From: an archaeon
GTDB taxonomy: Archaea > Nanobdellota > Nanobdellia > SCGC-AAA011-G17 > GW2011-AR18
Direction of reading: 5' to 3'
Assembly: GCA_023245565.1 (NCBI GenBank)
Contig: JAHFKB010000040.1
Span: forward strand, 1-6,804
Length of the DNA stretch: 6,804 nucleotides
Below, in pieces: positions 1 to 4,490 of this stretch. Made by a program: the position numbers and the translations under genes. The notes beneath the pieces are model-generated. The model was not told where the DNA came from, made no database searches, and saw only the letters and a program-made list of their open reading frames with translations. Numbering within the stretch: position 1 is the stretch's first letter; the number at the start of each line of letters is the position of its first letter.

Positions 1-191
1 ATTCCTTCTTCTTCTATAATTGCTTTTATTTGTTCTATTACATCTGGTTTATTCCCAGGAACAACAAAATTATTTACTCCAGCTCTTGCAGCAATTTTAT
101 ACATATTCATAGCACCTTCAAATTTCAAAGCTTTATTTTGTAATAAGAATTCAATAAACTCTCTTTTGTATGCAGCAAGTTCTGTTAACAT
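1..191 (-). CDS. Pyrimidine-biosynthesis-like protein, N-terminal 63 codons, runs off the left edge
   Basis: Minus-strand reading frame starting at ATG 191-189 and still open at position 1, so the C-terminal part lies outside the window. An in-frame TAA a few codons upstream supports this start. Residues 8-24 (YKREFIEFLLQNKALKF) look like the N-terminal helix of orotate phosphoribosyltransferase (PyrE). Residues 37-62, including AGVNNFVVPGNKPDVIEQIK, look instead like a C-terminal beta-alpha unit of orotidine 5'-phosphate decarboxylase (PyrF). Both enzymes act in UMP synthesis in the cytoplasm. The short distance between the two signatures is odd, because complete domains would put them more than 100 residues apart. 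It could be a shortened or rearranged UMP-synthase-type protein or an unrelated small protein. The coding call is firm; the family is tentative. Confidence 0.6.
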   Translation of the reverse strand, partial: MLTELAAYKREFIEFLLQNKALKFEGAMNMYKIAARAGVNNFVVPGNKPDVIEQIKAIIEEEG

Positions 192-208
192 AAATTTTTG
201 ATTTAATT

Positions 209-217
209 TTTATTTAT
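209..217 (-). promoter_or_regulatory. Possible TATA box for the left-edge gene
   Basis: On the minus strand this reads ATAAATAAA, with its far end 26 nt before the ATG at 191, which is the spacing expected for a leaderless archaeal transcript. The flanks are so AT-rich that a chance match is quite possible. Confidence 0.35.
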
Positions 218-263
218 GAATTTATGTGTTCTTTAATTATTATAATTCATATTATATTTTAAT

Positions 264-977
264 TTAAGCACTATTAAGTTTATTTTTAATAATATCTTGG
301 TTTGAATTTAATAAATTTTTTAAATAATCATCATCCATTCTAGATCTTATTTCATGAAAATAGGATTCATTAAATTTAATTTTTCCATCTTTTCCTTTTA
401 AATACTCTAAATAAAGAGAAATTCCACCACTGAAAATAAATAGAAATGCTGCCATACTTAAACCGGCAGAACTAAAGTTAGGGTTATTTACATTTGTTAA
501 GCTAGAAGCTATTAAAGCACCTGCCCCTGTTCCTAAAGCACGAAAACGATAAGTTCTAATTTTTCCCAACTTAGAATATTTTTCATCTAGTTCTTCATCT
601 TTTAAAAATAAATCCTTAGTAATATCAGAATGAAAATTAGAACTTGCATCTAAATAATCTGAAACCAATATTTCTCTAATTGATGACAAATAGCAATTAT
701 CTCTAATAATAAAATAATTATTTAAAGAACATAAAAATTCTTCTGATCTTCCTTGATCTGCTAATCTTTCTAAATTTGCATATGCCCTTATATATTTTGA
801 ATGTTCAATTTCTTCTACCGCTATCGTTCCAACTCCAGAAACAGTACGAACCCTGGTTTTAGATTGGATTAACCTTCTTCTAAGGATTGATTTCTCACTT
901 ACAATTTTAGCTAATTCTATAGAATTTAATAATAATTCTAAACTTTTCCCTTGAATTTCTGCTTCATATTTATTCAT
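264..977 (-). CDS. Hypothetical membrane protein with two C-terminal transmembrane helices
   Basis: 237 codons, ATG at 977-975, TAA at 264-266. I do not recognise a family. Residues 1-145 are hydrophilic and probably helical, with charged and basic stretches such as ILRRRLIQSKTRVR (31-44). Two hydrophobic segments follow, about 147-161 (ALGTGAGALIASSL) and about 169-192 (SSAGLSMAAFLFIFSGGISLYLEYL), separated by a short Asn/Pro turn, and then a charged tail of about 45 residues. A helical hairpin of this kind would place both termini on the same side of the membrane, probably the cytoplasm given the positive charges flanking it. The TATA box at 1000-1009 lies about 27 nt upstream and no Shine-Dalgarno sequence is visible, so translation is probably leaderless. 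It diverges from tRNA-Lys. Its role is unknown. Confidence 0.8.
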   Translation of the reverse strand: MNKYEAEIQGKSLELLLNSIELAKIVSEKSILRRRLIQSKTRVRTVSGVGTIAVEEIEHSKYIRAYANLERLADQGRSEEFLCSLNNYFIIRDNCYLSSIREILVSDYLDASSNFHSDITKDLFLKDEELDEKYSKLGKIRTYRFRALGTGAGALIASSLTNVNNPNFSSAGLSMAAFLFIFSGGISLYLEYLKGKDGKIKFNESYFHEIRSRMDDDYLKNLLNSNQDIIKNKLNSA

Positions 978-999
978 TATAAAAATGCACTTTAGAAAT

Positions 1000-1009
1000 C
1001 TTTATAACC
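1000..1009. promoter_or_regulatory. Shared divergent TATA box (membrane protein gene and tRNA-Lys)
   Basis: CTTTATAACC on the plus strand, with the self-complementary core TTATAA at 1002-1007. The core centre is about 28 nt from the tRNA-Lys 5' end (1033) and about 27 nt from the minus-strand ATG (977). Purine/A-rich BRE-like sequence lies on each side (GAAAT before the plus-strand box, GGAAAACG before the minus-strand box). No second TATA box of comparable quality is visible in the 55-bp gap, so one TBP site may serve both directions. Confidence 0.65.
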
Positions 1010-1032
1010 GTTTTCCTGTGCTTAAATTTTAA

Positions 1033-1106
1033 GGGCTCGTAGCTCAGCTTGGTAGAGCATTTGACTCTTAATCAAAGGGTCGTGGGTTCAAATCCCATCG
1101 AGCCCG
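1033..1106 (+). tRNA. tRNA-Lys(CTT)
   Basis: A complete 74-nt cloverleaf. The acceptor stem is GGGCTCG/CGAGCCC with discriminator G at 1106. The D stem is GCTC/GAGC and the anticodon stem TTTGA/TCAAA closes the loop CTCTTAA, which gives anticodon CTT (Lys, AAG codons) with A37. The T arm is GTGGG-TTCAAAT-CCCAT, with one G-T pair. No intron and no encoded CCA are present, so CCA must be added after transcription. A37 followed by A38 in an ANN-decoding tRNA is the context for t6A, the substrate of the methylthiotransferase family encoded at 5076-6209, although it is not known whether this isoacceptor is modified. Confidence 0.97.
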
Positions 1107-1121
1107 CTATTAAATATATAT

Positions 1122-1133
1122 AAGAAATTTTCA
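1122..1133 (+). repeat. 12-nt element AAGAAATTTTCA, copy 1, 3' of tRNA-Lys
   Basis: Begins 16 nt past the tRNA-Lys 3' end and contains a T4 run. The identical 12-mer occurs 21 nt past the end of tRNA-Glu (3063-3074). It may belong to a tRNA transcription terminator or trailer; chance in AT-rich DNA is the alternative. Confidence 0.4.
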
Positions 1134-1153
1134 CTTAAAATTCTAACAGTAAA

Positions 1154-1163
1154 CTTTATAAAC
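1154..1163 (+). promoter_or_regulatory. TATA box of the ArsR / N-Q-rich / AAA operon
   Basis: CTTTATAAAC, the same box type as the one before tRNA-Lys. Its centre is about 25 nt before the ATG at 1184, which predicts transcription starting at or within a few nt of the start codon (leaderless). The palindrome at 1166-1185 fills the space between box and start. Confidence 0.7.
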
Positions 1164-1165
1164 TT

Positions 1166-1185
1166 ATATGATAATATTATCATAT
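1166..1185. promoter_or_regulatory. Perfect 20-bp palindrome, predicted operator of the ArsR-type regulator
   Basis: ATATGATAATATTATCATAT equals its own reverse complement over all 20 bases, with its centre between 1175 and 1176. It lies directly after the TATA box and overlaps the first two bases of the regulator's ATG and the predicted transcription start. ArsR/SmtB-family operators are commonly imperfect palindromes with ATATGA...TCATAT half-sites, and this one has exactly those outer half-sites. The inference is autorepression: the bound dimer would block initiation by RNA polymerase. Confidence 0.75.
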
Positions 1186-1483
1186 GACAAATTTATCAGA
1201 TGAAGAAATTTATGCATTATTATTCAAAACTCTAGCTAATAAAGATAGATTAAAAATAATTAATTCAGTTAGTGATAAATCTAAAACAGTTACACAAATA
1301 TGTAAAGATACAGGATTTGAACAAACATGGGTTTCTCATAGTTTAAAATTATTAAAAAATAATAGAATGGTTGAAGCAAGAAGAGAAGGTAAATATATTT
1401 ATTATAAATTAGATAATGCTATTAAACCAATTATAGCAACAGCAGCAAAAATAGCACCAAAATATAAAATTAGGGGGGATTAA
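1184..1483 (+). CDS. ArsR-family winged-helix transcriptional regulator
   Basis: 99 codons, ATG at 1184, TAA at 1481-1483, the usual length for ArsR/SmtB repressors. Residues 12-30 (LLFKTLANKDRLKIINSVS) match the family's opening helices. Residues 35-57 form the helix-turn-helix, with TWVSHSLKLLKN as the recognition helix. Residues 61-76 (RMVEARREGKYIYYKL) form the beta wing. The family works as a dimer on palindromic operators, often releasing DNA on metal or ligand binding. The metal sites do not appear here: Cys40 is the only cysteine, the alpha-3 CxC motif is missing and helix 5 has no His/Asp ligand set. Ligand-independent or protein-controlled repression is therefore likely. It is the first gene of a three-gene operon with the palindrome at 1166-1185 as probable operator. 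The family is sure; its signal is unknown. Confidence 0.93.
   Translation: MTNLSDEEIYALLFKTLANKDRLKIINSVSDKSKTVTQICKDTGFEQTWVSHSLKLLKNNRMVEARREGKYIYYKLDNAIKPIIATAAKIAPKYKIRGD
1473..1478 (+). promoter_or_regulatory. G-rich ribosome binding site selecting a TTG start
   Basis: A run of six G lies 7 nt before TTG 1486-1488, inside the last codons of the ArsR gene. It pairs with the CCUCC end of 16S rRNA in several registers and is conspicuous in such AT-rich DNA. It supports the TTG over the out-of-frame GTG at 1488, which soon meets a stop. Confidence 0.6.
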
Positions 1484-1485
1484 TT

Positions 1486-1845
1486 TTGTGTGGACAAGAC
1501 TCTGAAGTAAAATATATGTTAAGTATGTTTATGAATGAGCAAAGACAAAGTAAAATAAATTCAAGTTATGCAACAGCAGCACCCCAAATAAGAACATATG
1601 CTCCAACCCAAATTCAATTTAGCAGACCATTAGGAATAAACTATGGAAATATTGGTTTAACAACACCATTAAGCTCATATTTAGGAAACACAATAACAAA
1701 CTACAATCCAATACAACAAACTATGCAACCAAAAATAAATTCACAATTTGATAATCAAAGAAATTCACTATTTAATGAATTATATAAATTAAGATTCTCA
1801 AATTATGAAAGAAATCAAGGAGTAAGAAATGTACAATACAATTAA
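1486..1845 (+). CDS. Asn/Gln-rich low-complexity protein, operon partner of the AAA ATPase
   Basis: 119 codons with a TTG start at 1486, two nt after the ArsR stop, and TAA at 1843-1845. No known family is recognised. About a quarter of the residues are Asn (15) or Gln (13), with nine Tyr and few charges in the middle, so residues 20-90 look disordered and prion-like. There is no signal peptide or membrane segment. The N-terminus (CGQDSEVKYMLSMFMNEQ) and the C-terminus (NSLFNELYKLRFSNYERN, 93-110) look helical. The latter has the spacing LxxELxxLR (L95, L99, L102, R103), a partial match to the MIM1 motif by which ESCRT-III subunits bind MIT domains. It overlaps the next gene by 17 nt. It may be a substrate, scaffold or adaptor of the ATPase (inference). 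If TTG is wrong, the next in-frame ATG is codon 11. Confidence 0.75.
   Translation: MCGQDSEVKYMLSMFMNEQRQSKINSSYATAAPQIRTYAPTQIQFSRPLGINYGNIGLTTPLSSYLGNTITNYNPIQQTMQPKINSQFDNQRNSLFNELYKLRFSNYERNQGVRNVQYN
1817..1822 (+). promoter_or_regulatory. Shine-Dalgarno site of the AAA ATPase gene
   Basis: AAGGAG, 6 nt before ATG 1829, inside the coding sequence of the N/Q-rich gene. With the 17-nt gene overlap it indicates translational coupling. The internal operon genes carry Shine-Dalgarno sites while the first gene appears leaderless, a common archaeal pattern. Confidence 0.7.
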
Positions 1846-2920
1846 TATTCAAGGAAGTAATTACAAATTAAATTTAAGTAAATATTATCTAGATGGCGCA
1901 GAAGAATATTTAATTAAATCTAAACAAGATAAAAAAAATGAAAAAGAATATTTAAAAAAAGCTGAAGAATTAATAGAAAAAGCAAGAATAGTAAATATAC
2001 TTCCTGAAAATAATATGAAATTAAATGAATTTGCTCTAGCAAAAAAACCAAATACAAAATTCAAAGATATAGCTGGCTTAGAAAAAATTAAAGAAAAAAT
2101 TAATCTTAAAGTTATAGAACCTTTAAAAAATCAAAAACTTTTTGAACTATTTGGAAAAAAGTTTGGTGGAGGAATTATAATGTATGGTCCTCCGGGTTGT
2201 GGTAAAAGTTTTATAGCAGAAGCAACAGCTGGAGAAGCCAATGTTGCTTATTTCAATGTAAAAGTTTCAGATATTAAAAGCAAATATGTAGGTGAAACAG
2301 AACAAAACATTTCTAAGTTATTTAAATTAGCAAGAGATAATCAACCTTGTATAATTTTCTTTGATGAATTTGAATCTCTAGGTCAAGATAGAAATCAAGC
2401 CATAGGTCATGATAAGTCTATGATATCACAATTACTAACAGAAATTGATAGTTTAGGAAACAAAGATCAAAAAATATTATTAATTGCTGCAACAAATGAA
2501 CCTTGGTCAATTGATCTAGCTTTAAGAAGAGAAGGAAGATTTGGAAGTACTTTGTTTGTTCCACCACCTGATTTTTCTTCAAGAAAAAATATTTTAAAAA
2601 TACAATTAGATAATAAACCTATAGAAGATATAGACTTTGATTTAATAGCTAAAGCAACAGAATTCTATTCTGGAGCAGATATGGTAGAAATATGCAATAA
2701 AAGTATTGAAAATGTTTTATCTGAATGTTTAAAAAACAATCAAATTAGAAAAATTAAAACTATTGATTTATTACAAGCAATAAAAAACAAAAAAGAATTA
2801 ATAACTGTAAAATGGTTTAAAAAAGCTCTAGATATAATTTATGCAACAGATAATACAGATTCTTTTAATGAAGTAATTGAATATGCAAACAATAGTATTT
2901 TACAAAAGCAAACTGCTTAA
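1829..2920 (+). CDS. AAA+ ATPase of the VPS4/CDC48-like clade with MIT-like N-terminal helices
   Basis: 363 codons, ATG at 1829, with a single AAA+ module. Residues 16-54 form a charged helical hairpin resembling helices 2-3 of an MIT domain, followed by a short linker. The AAA core starts at FKDIAGLEKIKEKI (78-91). It has Walker A GPPGCGKS (120-127, K126), pore loop KYVGE (152-156) with aromatic Y153, Walker B IIFFDE (175-180, D179/E180), sensor 1 AATN (N223), arginine fingers within RREGR (233-237) and the lid motif SGAD (281-284). All catalytic residues are present, so it should be an active hexameric unfoldase or remodeller that threads substrate through its pore. No protease domain is present. 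It is the last gene of the ArsR-led operon, and the N/Q-rich protein just upstream is the best candidate partner. CdvC/Vps4-like disassembly and CDC48-like unfolding are both possible. Confidence 0.93.
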   Translation: MYNTINIQGSNYKLNLSKYYLDGAEEYLIKSKQDKKNEKEYLKKAEELIEKARIVNILPENNMKLNEFALAKKPNTKFKDIAGLEKIKEKINLKVIEPLKNQKLFELFGKKFGGGIIMYGPPGCGKSFIAEATAGEANVAYFNVKVSDIKSKYVGETEQNISKLFKLARDNQPCIIFFDEFESLGQDRNQAIGHDKSMISQLLTEIDSLGNKDQKILLIAATNEPWSIDLALRREGRFGSTLFVPPPDFSSRKNILKIQLDNKPIEDIDFDLIAKATEFYSGADMVEICNKSIENVLSECLKNNQIRKIKTIDLLQAIKNKKELITVKWFKKALDIIYATDNTDSFNEVIEYANNSILQKQTA

Positions 2921-2935
2921 TTAAGTTCTAGCAAG

Positions 2936-2945
2936 TTTTATAAAA
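2936..2945 (+). promoter_or_regulatory. TATA box of tRNA-Glu
   Basis: TTTTATAAAA, centred about 27 nt before the tRNA 5' end at 2968. It is a strong archaeal TATA match located just after the ATPase stop codon, so the tRNA has its own promoter. Confidence 0.7.
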
Positions 2946-2967
2946 GATTTCTAATTGTTTTACTTAT

Positions 2968-3042
2968 GCCCCGCTCGTCTAGCCCGGCCAAGGATAGAGC
3001 CTTCTCAAGGCTTTGACACGAGTTCAAATCTCGTGCGGGGCA
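2968..3042 (+). tRNA. tRNA-Glu(CTC)
   Basis: A complete 75-nt cloverleaf. The acceptor stem is GCCCCGC/GCGGGGC with discriminator A at 3042. The D stem GTCT/GGAT closes an 11-nt loop (AGCCCGGCCAA) typical of archaeal tRNA-Glu. The anticodon stem GAGCC/GGCTT encloses the loop TTCTCAA, giving anticodon CTC (Glu, GAG codons). The T arm is ACGAG-TTCAAAT-CTCGT. No intron and no encoded CCA are present. Like the tRNA-Lys upstream, it carries C34 and so reads only the G-ending codon, which should be the rarer one in this AT-rich genome. Confidence 0.96.
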
Positions 3043-3062
3043 CTTAAAATTAATCCTATAAG

Positions 3063-3074
3063 AAGAAATTTTCA
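3063..3074 (+). repeat. 12-nt element AAGAAATTTTCA, copy 2, 3' of tRNA-Glu
   Basis: Identical to 1122-1133 and again just downstream of a tRNA gene. TATAAGA precedes or overlaps both copies. Possible tRNA trailer or terminator element; chance is not excluded. Confidence 0.4.
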
Positions 3075-3144
3075 TAAGATTTAAAAACTAATTAAAGGTT
3101 TTGCAAATTTATTTAGTTTTGAACTAAGATATTATAGAATTTTT

Positions 3145-3282
3145 ATGTTATTTCTTCCAAACCCTTTCATTATAAATTCAGTAAGTTTAGCAAGAAGAGG
3201 CCAATTGGTAGTTAAAATAAACTATGAAATAAACCTAGATCTTAGTAATAAAGTTAAATTTAAAAATCCTTCTGAATACTAA
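3145..3282 (+). CDS. Possible 45-aa small protein, doubtful
   Basis: ATG at 3145, TAA at 3280-3282, ending 5 nt before the next ATG. The product begins MLFLPNPFIINSVSLARRGQ and ends in NKVKFKNPSEY; no family is recognised. An AT-rich TATA-like stretch at about 3107-3117 lies roughly 30 nt upstream, which would allow a leaderless start. Against it, there is no Shine-Dalgarno site, the ORF is short, and the next gene has its own TATA-like box inside this ORF. It fills the otherwise empty 245-bp gap between tRNA-Glu and the 3288 gene, and is either a small gene of its own or a chance ORF. Confidence 0.3.
   Translation: MLFLPNPFIINSVSLARRGQLVVKINYEINLDLSNKVKFKNPSEY
3259..3266 (+). promoter_or_regulatory. 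TATA-like box for the 3288 gene
   Basis: TTTAAAAA centred about 25 nt before ATG 3288, the spacing expected for a leaderless transcript. No Shine-Dalgarno site precedes that ATG, which fits. AT-rich background limits confidence. Confidence 0.4.
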
Positions 3283-3287
3283 AGATT

Positions 3288-3818
3288 ATGGTTTTAAGAT
3301 TAGCTTTAGCAACATTGGGTTTATTAAATGCAGTTTCTTTAGGAATTTTGTACGAAAATAAATATAATGAAGGCTTTAGTAAAATGAAGACATCTCAATT
3401 AGCTAGTTTGATGGAAGCCCTAGACGAAAATAATTCAACAATGTATGAAAGAGACAACGTTAGAATTTATAGATTTGAACATATATATCCTGCTGAAAAT
3501 AATTATATTAAAAGAAGAAAAATTGTGGCAATATTTAATGATAATAAACCTTATGGAGTATCTCCAGGAGATTCACTCAGTGGGGAGTTAAGTGGCCACG
3601 GTTACTATACTGATATTGCTGGTGGAGAAATTACAAGCAACTTTGGAATTCCAGAAGTAAGACCTGTTATATTCAAAACTATTGCACCCAGAGGAGAAAC
3701 AGTAGATAAGGATCCATATTCGAAATTCTCAACATTTTGGACAAATGTTACAATTCAGGAAACAAAAAGATTTTATAGGGAATTAGGAAATGTACTAGGT
3801 GTTGATTTTAATTATTAG
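3288..3818 (+). CDS. Hypothetical membrane-anchored or secreted protein
   Basis: 176 codons, ATG at 3288, TAG at 3816-3818. I do not recognise a family. The N-terminus is one basic residue (R4) followed by a hydrophobic stretch at 5-22 (LALATLGLLNAVSLGILY), so it is either a signal peptide or an uncleaved signal anchor. The remaining roughly 150 residues are hydrophilic and cysteine-free, rich in Tyr, Gly and Asn. They include alternating beta-like segments (NVRIYRFEHIYP, 57-68; RKIVAIFNDN, 77-86), a Gly/Ser-rich stretch at 90-114 (the YGVSPGDSLSGELSGHG region) and a C-terminal helix (TIQETKRFYRELGNVLG). This suggests a small extracytoplasmic beta domain (inference). Composition resembles its neighbours. 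It ends 10 nt from the converging LUD gene. Confidence 0.75.
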   Translation: MVLRLALATLGLLNAVSLGILYENKYNEGFSKMKTSQLASLMEALDENNSTMYERDNVRIYRFEHIYPAENNYIKRRKIVAIFNDNKPYGVSPGDSLSGELSGHGYYTDIAGGEITSNFGIPEVRPVIFKTIAPRGETVDKDPYSKFSTFWTNVTIQETKRFYRELGNVLGVDFNY

Positions 3819-3825
3819 AAAAAAA
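3819..3825 (-). terminator. Oligo-T terminator of the minus-strand pair (LUD operon)
   Basis: Seven consecutive A on the plus strand, read as T7 on the minus strand, start 4 nt after the LUD stop codon (3829-3831). Archaeal RNA polymerase stops at oligo-T tracts without needing a hairpin, and none is seen here. The tract fills most of the 10-bp gap to the converging gene. Confidence 0.55.
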
Positions 3826-3828
3826 GAA

Positions 3829-4440
3829 TTAAAATCCCAATTTCTCTTTAACTAATATCAAAGTAGTTCTATTAGTAAATATTTCTTTTTCAATAATAAT
3901 CCATTTACTAGTATTACTTGGAAAGCCATAAGCTTTTCTAGCTCTTGCATCTTCTAAAGGAAATACATGTTCTCTAATACGTTTCATTCCTTCTTCTAAA
4001 GAATTAGTTATCTTTTGTGTGCTAGCAACCAATATTAAATTTTTAGCTGCAAATAAATAAGCTCCAACCCTAGATCCAGAATTATCACAAGCTATTAATT
4101 CTCCATTTTTAGATATAGCATTTAAACTTCCTAAAAAATATTCAGCACAAACTGCCTTTCTTCTAAAATCCATTTGTTTACCCATATCTTTTTCTTTCAA
4201 AGCTTCTTCATGTAAATTTTTCCATCCATGTTCTCCAGATTTTAAATAATCCATAAAACCAATCTCATTTAAAGTAGTAGAAGAACCATTCATAACTTCA
4301 GAACCTTTAGGAATTAATTTTTTTATTTCTTCAAGAGCTTCTTCTTTATTATCTACAAGTATAACATTTATACCTCTAGATTTTACAGATTCTACAGTTT
4401 TATTAATATCATTTTCATTTGCTAATTTATCCCATTCCAT
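3829..4440 (-). CDS. LUD-domain protein (LutC/DUF162 family)
   Basis: 203 codons, ATG at 4440-4438, TAA at 3829-3831, near the usual length for a stand-alone LUD domain. Family landmarks in order are: a strand after a helical start (GINVILVDN, 23-31), the loop NGSSTTLNEIG (51-61), the core around GSLNAISKNGELIACDNSGSR (104-124), the strand NLILVASTQKI (134-144), the A-R-R-KAYG-PS segment (165-175) and the C-terminal RTTLILVKEKLGF (191-203). In bacteria LutC works with the Fe-S proteins LutA and LutB in lactate oxidation. Those partners are absent here, and no cysteine-rich C-terminal motif is present, so the lactate role should not be assumed. It is cytoplasmic. It lies 50 nt behind an unrecognised gene and has the strongest ribosome binding site in the window. 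The family is clear; its substrate is unknown. Confidence 0.9.
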   Translation of the reverse strand: MEWDKLANENDINKTVESVKSRGINVILVDNKEEALEEIKKLIPKGSEVMNGSSTTLNEIGFMDYLKSGEHGWKNLHEEALKEKDMGKQMDFRRKAVCAEYFLGSLNAISKNGELIACDNSGSRVGAYLFAAKNLILVASTQKITNSLEEGMKRIREHVFPLEDARARKAYGFPSNTSKWIIIEKEIFTNRTTLILVKEKLGF

Positions 4441-4446
4441 TTTATT

Positions 4447-4451
4447 CCTCC
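4447..4451 (-). promoter_or_regulatory. Strong Shine-Dalgarno site of the LUD gene
   Basis: GGAGG on the minus strand, 6 nt before ATG 4440. It fixes this start and shows the gene is translated from a transcript with a leader, either as second gene of the pair or from a TATA-like stretch at about 4480-4490 that overlaps the upstream stop codon. Confidence 0.75.
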
Positions 4452-4490
4452 AGAATTATAATTCATTATTAAGAACACTTAAATATTTAA

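Noticed and set aside
192..263. Terminator or small RNA in the gap between the left-edge gene and the membrane protein gene
   Set aside because: The gap is almost pure AT with no minus-strand oligo-T run and no stable stem; only a possible TATA-like stretch was kept.
1829..2920. FtsH or Lon-type protease identity for the ATPase
   Set aside because: No HExxH zinc motif and no Ser-Lys protease domain are present; the sequence ends soon after the AAA lid.
1033..3042. The AAA operon as a tRNA-bounded integrative island
   Set aside because: Two tRNA genes flank it, but no att-like direct repeat beyond the shared T-loop TTCAAAT, no integrase and no clear composition change are visible.
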